From Runella sp. CRIBMP (GTDB taxonomy: Bacteria > Bacteroidota > Bacteroidia > Cytophagales > Spirosomataceae): DNA of 64,000 bases. The stretch spans positions 1 through 64,000 of the forward strand of contig NZ_JAAAKZ010000018.1 in the NCBI RefSeq assembly GCF_009905605.1, given 5' to 3'. The notes under the pieces were generated by a model. It made no database searches. It saw only the letters and a list, made by a program, of their open reading frames with translations, and was not told the origin of the DNA. Position 1 is the stretch's first letter; each line of letters opens with the position of its first letter. A program made the translations under genes and the position numbers. Positions 1 through 8,429 of this stretch are shown here, one piece after another.

Positions 1-119
1 GCTGCTGTTCACCCCTGTCAAACAACTACCCCAAAATTGTACTTTTTCCAACAATTTCAATGAACTTCAAAGATATGAACGGCGGACCGTGCCTGTTCGG
101 TTTATCAATTTTTGGTTCT
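1..119. other. non-coding window edge
   Basis: I see no supported gene, RNA or repeat here. It is the 3' flank of the minus-strand gene ending at 120. No clear terminator hairpin was recognised. Confidence 0.4.
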
Positions 120-1214
120 TTACAACCCTGTTATCTCCTTCAGTTTCTCAAAAAAGCCTCGTTTGCGTGGGGAGCTTATCTGCCAATTGACGGGCACCGA
201 TTGATAGCCTTCGTCGAAACCTTCGTCTTTCATTCGATAATCAAAAAATCCCCAAGAAGCATAGGCGCTCGTAGCGGCCACGAAGTTGTTTAGGGGCTTA
301 TCAAAGTTGAAGTGGTCATCTTCGTTGAATACAATCGGCATGGGCCGATAACCCGCCACAGCGCGCGTTTTGTTGACCATATCGACAATCTTGGCTGGGT
401 CGCTGACACCATTGCCGTGAAGCAGTAAAAAATCCGCTTCGCGTACTACATTTTCCTTCGGAATAGCCCCGCCGCCGTAGCTCGTACTGACCAATAACCG
501 TCGTCCTTTCACCTTTTTGCGCTTCACTCGTTGTATTAGTTCGTGTACGCGCTCAGGTTGAAGAATGGCGTGGTCGTAGCGAATATTGCACTCGTTGTTA
601 ATCTCAATCAATACATTTTGATAGCCTGCTTCCAAGAGCCAATCGGTAGCATTGTCGACTGCCCTGATTACGGCTGCTTCATCTTTCAGGCGTTCATCTT
701 GGCCGAAGTAAAAGAAGCCTACAATGGCAATCATGCCTAGTTCATCGGCACGGTCAAGGATTTTTTTGAGTCGATTCCAATAATAGGGATTCCAACTTCC
801 ATCCTCGTTAAACGCTGAATTATGCCAAGGTTGGTCTTTGGAATATCCCTGTGGGCTGCCTCCTTGAAGGTTGAGTGTAACCGCCAACAGCCCATGTTGT
901 TTCCAAACGGGCATGGCGGCCAAAAACTCGTCGGTATTGCGGTCGGGGTCCCACTGTTTGGTGTCAGGGTATGCCCACTGCGCGCGGGTGGTGGGATTGC
1001 GGTCGTCAAACGTGGCCTGCACCATACGTGAGTTGGGCAGCAAGCCTTCTATCTTGTAGCCATTCCAGACGCGCCCCTTAAAAGTAGGCTTTCCGTTGAT
1101 ATAAAACTTTTCTCCAACGATGGAGATTTTTGTGTTTCGTTTGGGAGGGTTGGCCGTAGCTGCCAGCCAACATATACTGAACAATACAATCGCAAACCGT
1201 TGGAGAAAAGCCAT
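120..1214 (-). CDS. secreted GH5-like TIM-barrel glycosidase candidate
   Basis: The 364-residue product has an N-terminal signal peptide (about residues 1-21) followed by a region that reads like a (beta/alpha)8 glycoside hydrolase. Two glutamates sit where clan GH-A enzymes carry their catalytic pair: E208 in an I-N-N-E-C-N strand end (acid/base position) and E298 in V-F-N-E-D-D-H (nucleophile position). It follows the GLPGLI gene by only 18 nt on the same strand, so it is probably the last gene of a three-gene operon beginning at 4916. Substrate and family are not determined. It could also be an inactive or non-carbohydrate TIM-barrel protein. The ATG at 1214 is directly followed by the hydrophobic signal segment, which supports this start. 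Confidence 0.7.
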   Translation of the reverse strand: MAFLQRFAIVLFSICWLAATANPPKRNTKISIVGEKFYINGKPTFKGRVWNGYKIEGLLPNSRMVQATFDDRNPTTRAQWAYPDTKQWDPDRNTDEFLAAMPVWKQHGLLAVTLNLQGGSPQGYSKDQPWHNSAFNEDGSWNPYYWNRLKKILDRADELGMIAIVGFFYFGQDERLKDEAAVIRAVDNATDWLLEAGYQNVLIEINNECNIRYDHAILQPERVHELIQRVKRKKVKGRRLLVSTSYGGGAIPKENVVREADFLLLHGNGVSDPAKIVDMVNKTRAVAGYRPMPIVFNEDDHFNFDKPLNNFVAATSAYASWGFFDYRMKDEGFDEGYQSVPVNWQISSPRKRGFFEKLKEITGL

Positions 1215-1232
1215 ATTTTTGGGTATCAGATG

Positions 1233-2027
1233 TTAGTATCTGATTGACCAATAAGGGTTTCGTTGTGCTTTTATACTGTCAAAAATGTGTTTTTTGAGCA
1301 TCTGGTCGTAGTCGTTGTTTTTGATTTTTTTACCCTTCATTTTGGGTAAAGCAAGCTCTTTATCCACGTTTTTCAATTCTACTTTTTGGGCCGCTACAAT
1401 CACATCACCGTCGTTGATGTCTAGTTCTAAAATGAGTCCTGGTAAACCAAAATAGCGCTCAGGGCCTGCTGGCACGGGAATGTCTTGAGCAAACCACGCC
1501 GTAATTTTATGGTTTTTGATGGGGTCAAAGGTTTCGGCTTTCATACAAACGTAGCCAGCAACATCCTTGATTTGATTTTGGATACGCCAATTATAGGTCA
1601 TCAACGAATCTTCGAGCAGGTAAGTTTTGCCCAACATTTCGTGATTTTCAATGAGTTTTTCCTGCTCAAAATTACGATGAATCAGGTAATCACTCTGTCG
1701 CCATGAATACCGCCCATCTTCGGTTTGGCCTTGGTCGCTAAAATACGTGTAAATGCTCTGTTTATCGTTGAACGTCAACTTCATTTTGGTCCCCGGGCCG
1801 TCCTCTTCGTTGCCCCACGTCAATTTCATGCGATCTTTTTCTTCTTTACTCAAAAACGTGAGGCGCGAGTTAACTTTCGTCCAATAATACTTATACTCGT
1901 ACGTCACCATGCCTTCGGTTTGTTGCGCTTTGGCCGAAATGGAAAAACCTAGGCTTATGAGCGCCAGAATAGCAAATCCTGACTGGCGAAGCTGATAGCG
2001 AACAGTGGATAGTTTTATATTTTTCAT
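1233..2027 (-). CDS. GLPGLI family protein
   Basis: The 264-residue product has a signal peptide ending around the Ala-Lys-Ala-Gln at residues 32-35. Its defining motif, Y-F-G-L-P-G-L-I-L-E-L, lies near residues 193-203. GLPGLI proteins (TIGR01200) are secreted Bacteroidota proteins of unknown function that are commonly encoded beside a large TonB-receptor-like barrel. That is the arrangement here, with the barrel gene ending 24 nt upstream. The likely location is periplasm or outer-membrane inner face. Function remains unassigned. Confidence 0.88.
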   Translation of the reverse strand: MKNIKLSTVRYQLRQSGFAILALISLGFSISAKAQQTEGMVTYEYKYYWTKVNSRLTFLSKEEKDRMKLTWGNEEDGPGTKMKLTFNDKQSIYTYFSDQGQTEDGRYSWRQSDYLIHRNFEQEKLIENHEMLGKTYLLEDSLMTYNWRIQNQIKDVAGYVCMKAETFDPIKNHKITAWFAQDIPVPAGPERYFGLPGLILELDINDGDVIVAAQKVELKNVDKELALPKMKGKKIKNNDYDQMLKKHIFDSIKAQRNPYWSIRY

Positions 2028-2051
2028 TTTTTGGTTTCTTGTTTTTCGGTT

Positions 2052-4916
2052 TTAGAAAAATCCGCCTCTGCGTTTGATGTTGGTATTCATGCCGCGCATA
2101 TTGTACGTAAAGCTCAACATTCCGTAGCGGGCCAAGGTCTGAATACGCTCCTGAGATACGTAGTTTTGGTTGGCAAACTGACTCACCCCCAAGTTGCGAT
2201 TGAAGACATCATAGATAGAAAGTCTGATTTCGGCCTTCTTGGCTTTGCCCAGAATTTTATAGATAGAGGTGTTCAGAATCGGGACTTGCTGGTTAAAACC
2301 AAAACGCTCGTTTTTGTAAATTTGGTAATTGAGGTTGGAGTTAATGAAGAAATCTTTGGGCAAGCGGATGTTCATCGTACCACCGTAGCTATGGTTGACA
2401 ATCTGCTGATTTTGACCAGTGTTGATAGAGTAGCGCGTATTGCTGACGCTCCAGTTGGCGTTGGCAAAAATCGTAAAATTGTCGCTGGGGGTCAAATCAA
2501 GCCGCGTTCCAAACCGATAACTATCGGTGTTGGTTTGGTTCAGTACGCCGTTGATGGGCGTGAGGTTTTTGCTGAAGCCGGGGTTGAAGTTAATGTTCAT
2601 CGACGCTTTGGTTTTCTTTATCGGAAATCCAAAGCCGATATAAGAACCAATGTTTTGGCCGCCCGTGATATTTACTGGTTTGGTCACCGTAATCAAGGTT
2701 GTAGGGTCAACTTGTTGATTATAAACAACTTGGTTTACATTGTATGAATAATACATGTTAACATTGACGTTCATAAAACTGGCTGGATTGAACATGTTGT
2801 ACCCAAAATTGATGTTATGGTTTACCGTCGGTAACAAATCTGGATTTCCTTGACGGATAATCAGCGGGTTGCTGTTGTCAATGACGGGTTGTAAATCACG
2901 GGTCGAAGGTTGACTCACGCTCACATCATAGCCCGACCACAAATACCGGTTATTTTTGAGGTCATAATTCAACGAAGCGTTGGGTATCCACGTCGTAAAC
3001 CGCCGATTGATGTTGATAAAAGAAGCTGGGTTTTGGCCAAGTGCAAATTTGCCGTCAATTTGGAAGCTCTGTACCGCCAACCCTCCTGAAAAATTCAACC
3101 CTTTGTAGGAGTACCGCACACTGCTTCCTATCCGGGCGTAGTTGTAACTGTTTTTATAAAAACTGCTTAAACTATCAACAGGCACCCGGCGACCGCTGTC
3201 TTTGGCGAGGTCAAATACGTCGCGATCTACGTTGTCGGAACGGTAGCTCAGGTTGACAAAACTTTCCCAGAAAAAGCGCTTAGCAAATGGCTCCACAAAT
3301 AGCAAACTAGATTTTATCTGGCTCACTCGACTGCCAGTGTTGTTGGTTAAATCCAACATGCGGCGCATTACATCGGTGGGATCGGTGGCGTTGTAGAATA
3401 AGTTAAGCGATTTTTGGTCGGCAATTCCGTCGTTGTTGGTAAAGTTATAGGAAGCACTTGCGGCAAAACTCCGTCCTTTATTTTTCTTAAATTTCAAGCG
3501 GTAAATCAATGTGTTGGCCGTTTCAATTTTATCCACGTTGGTGGCGTTGTTGATGGTGGTTTCGTTGGATTTGAAATTGTTGTTTCTGAAAAATTCCTGA
3601 AGGCTGTTCAGTCGGGTATCACCCACGTTATAGCGGCTGTTGTTGGTAAAAATAAAGGCATTGAGTGAGTCAACGGTTTGTTCATGGCGGAACGAGAGTC
3701 GGTGATTGCCGACGAAATTGATTTGGCTGCTTTCTTCTTCGGTCTTAAAAGAGCCGTTTTGTAGGAAGTTCTCGCGGTTGCGCACTGCATCCACTACCTG
3801 CCGGGTAGAGTTGTAATAATAACTGGCGTTGGTCTTGATTTTTTTGGTGTTGTAATTGTAGTTGATACCGCCCGCAATGTTGTTGGAGTAGCCGCGACCG
3901 TTGCCGCCGCCGACTGGAATGCTGAGCCCGCCGTCGTCGTCACCGCCAATGATGATGAATCGACCGCCGCCGCCGCCAAAACCAAAATCGCCGTTGTCGT
4001 TCCAACTGTTGAAGGAGCTACTGCCTCTAAAATCCTGATAATCATCCCATGACATTCCAGTTTGGTTGGTGTTATTGGTCAATCCTATGACCGAAAACTG
4101 GTTTTTATCGTCAAACTTATTGTAATTTCCTTTGATTTCGCCGCGTGGTCCAGCGTTGCCGTTGCCGTCGGCTCCCAATCCAGCGGTCAGTTTTCCAAAG
4201 CCTCCTTTCTTAAATCCCTCTTTGAGTTCGAGGTTGACCGTTTTTTCTTGTTTCCCATCGTCTACGCCCGTCACTTTTGATTGCTCAGTCTTGTCGTTGA
4301 AAATCTGCACTTTAGTAATGGCGTCGGCGGGAAGGTTTTGGGTGGCCATTTTAGGGTCGCTCCCGAAGAAACGTTTTCCATCTACGGTTACTTTCTGTAC
4401 TTGCTGGCCTTGGGCAATAATGTTGCCGTTTTGGTCTACCTGAACGCCAGGAAGCTTGCGTAATAAATCTTCGACCGTTGAGCCAGGAGGTACTTTAAAC
4501 GACGCGGCGTTGTACTCAATCGTATCTCCTTTGATACTCAGGGGCGCGCGAGCCGTCTTGACCACTACCTCAAAGAGCTCTTTGGTAATGGCTTTTAATT
4601 TGAGGGTTCCTAAGTCGACGATTTCTTTGTCGCCAAAAATAATGTCTTGTTGAAAAGGAATGTAGCCGACGTACGAGATTTTGAGCAGATAATCTCCGCG
4701 CTTTACGTTGCGCATGGCAAAGGCGCCTTTGTCGTTGGTGCGGGTAAAATTAACCAGTGAGGAATCTTTACGCTGGAGTAGCATCACCGTGGCAGAACCC
4801 AGCGGAGTAGATGAGGTGTCGGCGGTAATACCTTGAATTTGAAAGCGATTGGGCGTTTGAGCATACAATACACTCATGCATGGCCACAGTAGGGCCAAAA
4901 GGAGAAGTTTACGCAT
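2052..4916 (-). CDS. TonB-receptor-like outer-membrane beta-barrel with carboxypeptidase-reg-like domain
   Basis: The 954-residue product has a signal peptide (cleavage near residue 19, Y-A-Q). A carboxypeptidase regulatory-like beta-sandwich follows at about 26-105, then a plug-like segment at about 120-230 containing V-E-D-L-L-R-K-L-P-G-V-Q-V-D. The rest is a long aromatic-rich barrel ending in F-F, a typical OM C-terminus. A Gly/Asp-rich low-complexity stretch sits at about residues 300-345. This type (OMP_b-brl_3) is a distant relative of TonB-dependent receptors and, with GLPGLI partners, may move or display unknown substrates. It is the first gene of the operon running down to 120. No SusD partner is present. 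Confidence 0.85.
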   Translation of the reverse strand: MRKLLLLALLWPCMSVLYAQTPNRFQIQGITADTSSTPLGSATVMLLQRKDSSLVNFTRTNDKGAFAMRNVKRGDYLLKISYVGYIPFQQDIIFGDKEIVDLGTLKLKAITKELFEVVVKTARAPLSIKGDTIEYNAASFKVPPGSTVEDLLRKLPGVQVDQNGNIIAQGQQVQKVTVDGKRFFGSDPKMATQNLPADAITKVQIFNDKTEQSKVTGVDDGKQEKTVNLELKEGFKKGGFGKLTAGLGADGNGNAGPRGEIKGNYNKFDDKNQFSVIGLTNNTNQTGMSWDDYQDFRGSSSFNSWNDNGDFGFGGGGGRFIIIGGDDDGGLSIPVGGGNGRGYSNNIAGGINYNYNTKKIKTNASYYYNSTRQVVDAVRNRENFLQNGSFKTEEESSQINFVGNHRLSFRHEQTVDSLNAFIFTNNSRYNVGDTRLNSLQEFFRNNNFKSNETTINNATNVDKIETANTLIYRLKFKKNKGRSFAASASYNFTNNDGIADQKSLNLFYNATDPTDVMRRMLDLTNNTGSRVSQIKSSLLFVEPFAKRFFWESFVNLSYRSDNVDRDVFDLAKDSGRRVPVDSLSSFYKNSYNYARIGSSVRYSYKGLNFSGGLAVQSFQIDGKFALGQNPASFININRRFTTWIPNASLNYDLKNNRYLWSGYDVSVSQPSTRDLQPVIDNSNPLIIRQGNPDLLPTVNHNINFGYNMFNPASFMNVNVNMYYSYNVNQVVYNQQVDPTTLITVTKPVNITGGQNIGSYIGFGFPIKKTKASMNINFNPGFSKNLTPINGVLNQTNTDSYRFGTRLDLTPSDNFTIFANANWSVSNTRYSINTGQNQQIVNHSYGGTMNIRLPKDFFINSNLNYQIYKNERFGFNQQVPILNTSIYKILGKAKKAEIRLSIYDVFNRNLGVSQFANQNYVSQERIQTLARYGMLSFTYNMRGMNTNIKRRGGFF

Positions 4917-5120
4917 GGCTGTTTAGGTAAAGGTTTAAATTAAGGATGGATGGATGGTGTATTTTTCACGGCTACTATAAAGGTGTAAACGTACTAAAGA
5001 TTTAGTTTATTGTCAAGGAAATTAAATAATTTATATTTAAGAATGTTGTATATTTTTGAATACTGTAATATAAGCATTAACGACTACTTGATTTTGAGAA
5101 AAAGGTTACAGTAAGGCCAA

Positions 5121-5156
5121 AAAAAAGAGCCAACTCTTGCGAGAAGGCTCTTTTTT
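5121..5156 (-). terminator. terminator after rpsG
   Basis: Two perfect 11-bp arms (5121-5131 and 5146-5156, core GAGCC/GGCTC with flanking A/T runs) enclose a 14-nt loop. Read on the minus strand, the hairpin follows the rpsG stop by about 20 nt and ends in a U run. The symmetrical A/T tracts make it potentially bidirectional. It closes the rpsL-rpsG unit. Confidence 0.8.
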
Positions 5157-5175
5157 GTATCTTCTTTCCTAATTA

Positions 5176-5643
5176 CTAGAAACGGAAGTGCGAGAACGCC
5201 TTGTTGGCTTCAGCCATACGGTGCGTATCGTCTTTCTTCTTTACTGAAGCACCTTCACCTTTTGAAGCGGCGATGATTTCAGCGGCCAAACGATCACGCA
5301 TGGTTTTTTCACCGCGTAAACGAGCGTATTTAATCATCCATTTCATTCCTAACGCAATTTTACGGTCGGGACGAACTTCGGTAGGAACCTGGAAGTTGGC
5401 ACCACCTACACGGCGGCTTTTTACTTCTACAGCAGGCATTACGTTGTTCAACGCTTTGCGCCAGATTTCAAGACCGCTTTCGCTAAGACGTTTTTCGGCA
5501 ATTTCCAACGCGCCGTAGAAAATATCATAGGCGGTGCTTTTTTTGCCTTGCAACATCAAGTTGTTTACAAACTTGGTTACCATTACGTCCCTGTATTTAG
5601 GGTCAGGTAATAGGTATCTTTTTTTCGGTTTTGCCTTTCTCAT
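5176..5643 (-). CDS. rpsG: 30S ribosomal protein S7
   Basis: The 155-residue product matches bacterial uS7 in length and sequence. It has the basic N-terminus R-K-A-K-P-K-K-R, then L-P-D-P-K-Y and F-V-N-N-L-M, and the central [14 protein letters not shown] segment. It ends in A-F-S-H-F-R-F. S7 nucleates assembly of the 30S head on 16S rRNA. It lies 130 nt downstream of rpsL and is followed by a strong terminator instead of the fusA gene that usually comes next in str operons. Confidence 0.97.
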   Translation of the reverse strand: MRKAKPKKRYLLPDPKYRDVMVTKFVNNLMLQGKKSTAYDIFYGALEIAEKRLSESGLEIWRKALNNVMPAVEVKSRRVGGANFQVPTEVRPDRKIALGMKWMIKYARLRGEKTMRDRLAAEIIAASKGEGASVKKKDDTHRMAEANKAFSHFRF

Positions 5644-5773
5644 TGTACTGAGTTGTTAATGTAGGTTTCGTTTTTCAACTGATTCACCCCGAACCTTTGC
5701 CCGGGATTACTACCCTTTTATGCTATTGTACTGTATTACGCAAACAAAAAGGACGAGCGACTAAACGCTCAAA

Positions 5774-6196
5774 TTACTTCTTCTTCTTAGCCGGAGCGCC
5801 TTTTCCTGCGGGTGCTACCTGACCTGGTTTCGGACGTTTTGCTCCGTAAAGTGAGCGGCTTTGCTTACGACCGTTTACACCGGCAGTATCAAGCGCACCA
5901 CGCACTACGTGATAACGTACCCCTGGAAGGTCTTTTACACGACCACCACGCACCAATACGATTGAGTGCTCTTGGAGGTTGTGTCCTTCGCCTGGGATGT
6001 AAGCGTTGACTTCCTTCATGTTTGATAAACGTACACGCGCTACTTTGCGCAAAGCCGAGTTTGGCTTCTTCGGGGTCGTTGTGTATACACGCGTGCATAC
6101 ACCGCGACGTTGTGGGCACGAATCTAAGGCCGGAGACTTAGATTTCCACGTCATTTGTTCACGTCCTTTGCGTACTAACTGTGAAATAGTTGGCAT
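5774..6196 (-). CDS. rpsL: 30S ribosomal protein S12
   Basis: The 140-residue uS12 starts [12 protein letters not shown]. It carries the conserved [11 protein letters not shown] loop and the [11 protein letters not shown] loop. Both lysines whose substitution commonly gives streptomycin resistance are intact. The C-terminus has a lysine-rich tail (A-P-A-K-K-K-K) slightly longer than in E. coli. S12 acts in the decoding centre. It is the first gene of the rpsL-rpsG unit, preceded by a good Bacteroidota-type promoter at 6247-6277. Confidence 0.97.
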   Translation of the reverse strand: MPTISQLVRKGREQMTWKSKSPALDSCPQRRGVCTRVYTTTPKKPNSALRKVARVRLSNMKEVNAYIPGEGHNLQEHSIVLVRGGRVKDLPGVRYHVVRGALDTAGVNGRKQSRSLYGAKRPKPGQVAPAGKGAPAKKKK

Positions 6197-6246
6197 TTTA
6201 TGCTGGTTTTTTCAAAAATGGTTATACCACCCCAAAAATGGGAGTG

Positions 6247-6277
6247 CAAAAATAGCGGGTTTTTGCGGGAATGCAAA
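6247..6277 (-). promoter_or_regulatory. rpsL promoter (TTTG / TAnnTTTG type)
   Basis: On the minus strand, TTTG (6274-6277) is followed after 19 bp by TATTTTTG (6247-6254). This fits the -33 TTTG and -7 TAnnTTTG elements described for the primary sigma factor of Bacteroidota. The inferred start of transcription would be about 40-45 nt before the rpsL ATG at 6196. This is prediction by pattern only. Confidence 0.6.
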
Positions 6278-6305
6278 AATTAAGAGAGAAGTTTTTTGAA
6301 GAATC

Positions 6306-6471
6306 CGTAGGGGCGGGGCTCGCCTCCGCCCCTTTTAACGAAGCAAATCGCCCTTTTTTGACAGAATAAGCGGATACTGGGCAAAATAAAATCAGGCGTA
6401 CAAAATATATCTCTTCGCTTTAGGCGGCAAAGCGGAGGAGAACGGTCCATCGATGTGGCCCCGCCCCTACG
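6306..6471. repeat. MITE/REP-like palindromic element
   Basis: A perfect 14-bp inverted repeat, CGTAGGGGCGGGGC at 6306-6319 and its complement at 6458-6471, bounds a 166-bp segment between rpsL and the rhodanese gene. The left end also folds on itself: AGGGGCGG at about 6309 pairs with CCGCCCCT at about 6326. The outer ends are far more GC-rich than surrounding non-coding DNA. No coding capacity for a transposase is seen. It sits between the rpsL promoter and the stop codon of the rhodanese gene (right end 1 nt before the stop). A mobile non-autonomous element or a REP-type repeat is the best reading. Confidence 0.55.
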
Positions 6472-6472
6472 A

Positions 6473-6850
6473 TTATTTGATGCCTTCTTTGGCCAAATCG
6501 GCATAGCCTGCTCCTTGGAGGTTATAAATTTCTTTAAAACCTGCTTCTTTCAGGATTTTGGAAGCTTTGGCGCTGCGGCCGCCGGCGGCGCAATACACAA
6601 ATACAGGCTTGGATTTGTCCAACTTCTCGACTTGCTGTTTAAAGTCAGCGTCCATGAAATTAACGCATTTGGAGGATTCGATTTTTCCAGCGTTCCATTC
6701 GTTGGGGGTGCGTACGTCTAGTAATTGTGCCTTGGGCGTTTCCTTGAACTTTTGAACGAAGGCTTTGGTGTCAAGATTGGTTTGGGCAAAAGCGCCGTTA
6801 AGGCAACTTACGGCGACTAGCAAAATGAAAGATAAAAGAAACGATTTCAT
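6473..6850 (-). CDS. periplasmic rhodanese-like protein
   Basis: The 125-residue product is a single rhodanese domain behind a signal peptide (cleavage near A22, G-A-F-A then Q-T). The active-site loop is present with its cysteine: V-Y-C87-A-A-G-G-R-S. The L-L-D-V-R-T-P-N-E-W segment near residues 43-52 is the usual first rhodanese motif. Such proteins carry sulfane sulfur as a persulfide. The TSUP permease gene starts on the same strand and ends 34 nt upstream, so the two are likely co-transcribed for export or handling of sulfur compounds. The sulfur substrate is unknown. Confidence 0.85.
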   Translation of the reverse strand: MKSFLLSFILLVAVSCLNGAFAQTNLDTKAFVQKFKETPKAQLLDVRTPNEWNAGKIESSKCVNFMDADFKQQVEKLDKSKPVFVYCAAGGRSAKASKILKEAGFKEIYNLQGAGYADLAKEGIK

Positions 6851-6884
6851 ATCAGAATAAAGTTAAAATGATGGTTTTGAAATA

Positions 6885-7691
6885 TTACCTCAAAAATAGC
6901 TCTTTAAAAATAATGAAGACCCCCATCAAGAGAATAAAATAACCAAAAATGGGTTTGAGCCTTTCGCCGCTGATTTTGTGGGCTATGGAGCTGCCCGTTA
7001 AAATTCCCGTAATGGCGATGGTTGAAAAGTAGACTAAGAAGCGCCAGTCGATGAGTTGATGCCATTGATAGTCGCGCCAAAAACCCATAAAAGAATTGGC
7101 CGTAATAATTACCAACGAAGTGCCTATGGCTTTTTTCATCGGGAGATTTGCCATCAGAACCAATGCTGGAATAATGAGAAATCCACCTCCAGCTCCTAAA
7201 AGTCCCGTTACGCATCCTGCCAGCATTCCTTTTATAGATAACGAAAACAGATTGTAGGAGATAGTTCCTACAGTGTTATCTTCTGCGGTCGTTTCTTCTT
7301 GGTCTCTAATCATGAAAAAAGAAGCAACGAGCATGAGTATTGCGAAGAGAAGCAGTAAAAATAGGGATTTGGTGAGTACGAAATCGCCCAGTTGATAAAT
7401 AACGGGAGGGATAAGTGGGAGGACTAAAGACCGAGTCAGATAAACAGCGGTCAGCGAGGGAATACCAAAGACCAGCGTGGTGGGCCAGTGAATATTGCCA
7501 GCACCAGCGCGTACAGTTGCGCCGACCAAACTCGTAATGCCTACAATAAAAAGCGAGTAAGTGGTAGCAATCAGGGTATCAATATAAAATAAATAAACGA
7601 GAATGGGTACGGTGAGAATGGAGCCACCACTCCCCACAAGGCCCAGCGATAGTCCCATTAAAAATGCCCCGATGAAGCCAGCGATTTCCAT
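6885..7691 (-). CDS. TauE/SafE (TSUP) family membrane permease
   Basis: The 268-residue hydrophobic protein has about eight predicted membrane segments. It has the two glycine-rich repeats typical of the TSUP family: G-L-V-G-S-G-G-S near residues 18-25 and G-L-L-G-A-G-G-G-F near 163-171. Family members export or import sulfite, sulfoacetate and similar anions. The downstream periplasmic rhodanese supports a sulfur role. Its gene lies 74 nt downstream of the nitrite-operon response regulator and might be read from that operon. Anion specificity cannot be told from sequence. Confidence 0.85.
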   Translation of the reverse strand: MEIAGFIGAFLMGLSLGLVGSGGSILTVPILVYLFYIDTLIATTYSLFIVGITSLVGATVRAGAGNIHWPTTLVFGIPSLTAVYLTRSLVLPLIPPVIYQLGDFVLTKSLFLLLLFAILMLVASFFMIRDQEETTAEDNTVGTISYNLFSLSIKGMLAGCVTGLLGAGGGFLIIPALVLMANLPMKKAIGTSLVIITANSFMGFWRDYQWHQLIDWRFLVYFSTIAITGILTGSSIAHKISGERLKPIFGYFILLMGVFIIFKELFLR

Positions 7692-7765
7692 TTAATAAAC
7701 GTTGCCCCGAACGACGCACCACAACTTGCGTGTCTTGGGGCCGAACGTTGACTATGTTTCCAAAA

Positions 7766-8419
7766 TTAGAGTAATTTTTCTTCCAAAGCCAGTTTGACGA
7801 GTTCGGCGGCGTTGTGTACCTGAAGTCGGCGCATCATGTTGGCGCGGTGATTGTCGACGGTACGAACGCTTAAATCCAGTTGGTCGGCAATTTGGCGACT
7901 GCTCATTCCTTCTACCAACAATCGCAATACTTCCCTTTCTTTTTTTGATAAAAGCGTTTTGCGTGACTCGGTCGCTTTTTCAACCTTCTGTACCTGAGAT
8001 AAATAGCCGCTTACAATCACGCTCGCCACTGATGCGTTGAAGTATTTCTCTCCATTTTTGACGGCATGAAGGGCGGTCAGAATTTCGTCGCGGGTGGCAT
8101 CTTTGAGCAAATAACCATACGCGCCTGCTTCAACCGACTTGAGGATATAGGCGTCGTCGTTGTGCATTGAGAGAATAATGGGCCGGATATTGGTCCACTG
8201 CTTCGTTACTTTTTTAATCAATTCAATGCCTGAGATACCCGGCATTGAGATGTCAACGAGGATAATTTGCGGTTTGAGAAGGGGGATTTTTTCGAGGGCT
8301 TCTTCGCCGTTGGAGGCTTCGCCGATGACCTCTACTTCGTCGGTGTTTTCTAAAATAGACCGTAGGCCATTTCGAACAATGGTGTGGTCGTCTACGAGCA
8401 GTACTTGGATTTTTTTCAT
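7766..8419 (-). CDS. NarL/LuxR-family response regulator of the nirBD operon
   Basis: The 217-residue product has a receiver domain (acid pocket D10/D11, phospho-acceptor D56 in I-L-V-D-I-S-M-P-G) and a C-terminal LuxR-type helix-turn-helix (about 150-215, L-S-K-K-E-R-E-V-L-R-L-L then S-V-R-T-V-D-N-H-R). The ATG at 8419 is chosen because the upstream in-frame start at 8452 is TTG and would overlap the kinase gene. The kinase gene stops 10 nt upstream, so the two form a pair. From position and kinase type it probably controls nirBD or other nitrogen-oxide genes. Confidence 0.88.
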   Translation of the reverse strand: MKKIQVLLVDDHTIVRNGLRSILENTDEVEVIGEASNGEEALEKIPLLKPQIILVDISMPGISGIELIKKVTKQWTNIRPIILSMHNDDAYILKSVEAGAYGYLLKDATRDEILTALHAVKNGEKYFNASVASVIVSGYLSQVQKVEKATESRKTLLSKKEREVLRLLVEGMSSRQIADQLDLSVRTVDNHRANMMRRLQVHNAAELVKLALEEKLL

Positions 8420-8429
8420 CGTTTGTTGA

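Noticed and set aside
2031-2747. 238-codon plus-strand open frame
   Set aside because: It is antisense to the well-supported TonB-receptor-like barrel gene and has no recognisable domain.
3890-3990. short GCC/GCG-rich repeats resembling an array
   Set aside because: They encode the Gly/Asp-rich insertion of the barrel protein; no regular spacers, so not a CRISPR array.
6280-6504. 74-codon minus-strand open frame across the palindromic element
   Set aside because: It spans the inverted repeat and both flanks, is Arg/Pro-rich and overlaps the rhodanese 3' end; best explained by the repeat sequence.
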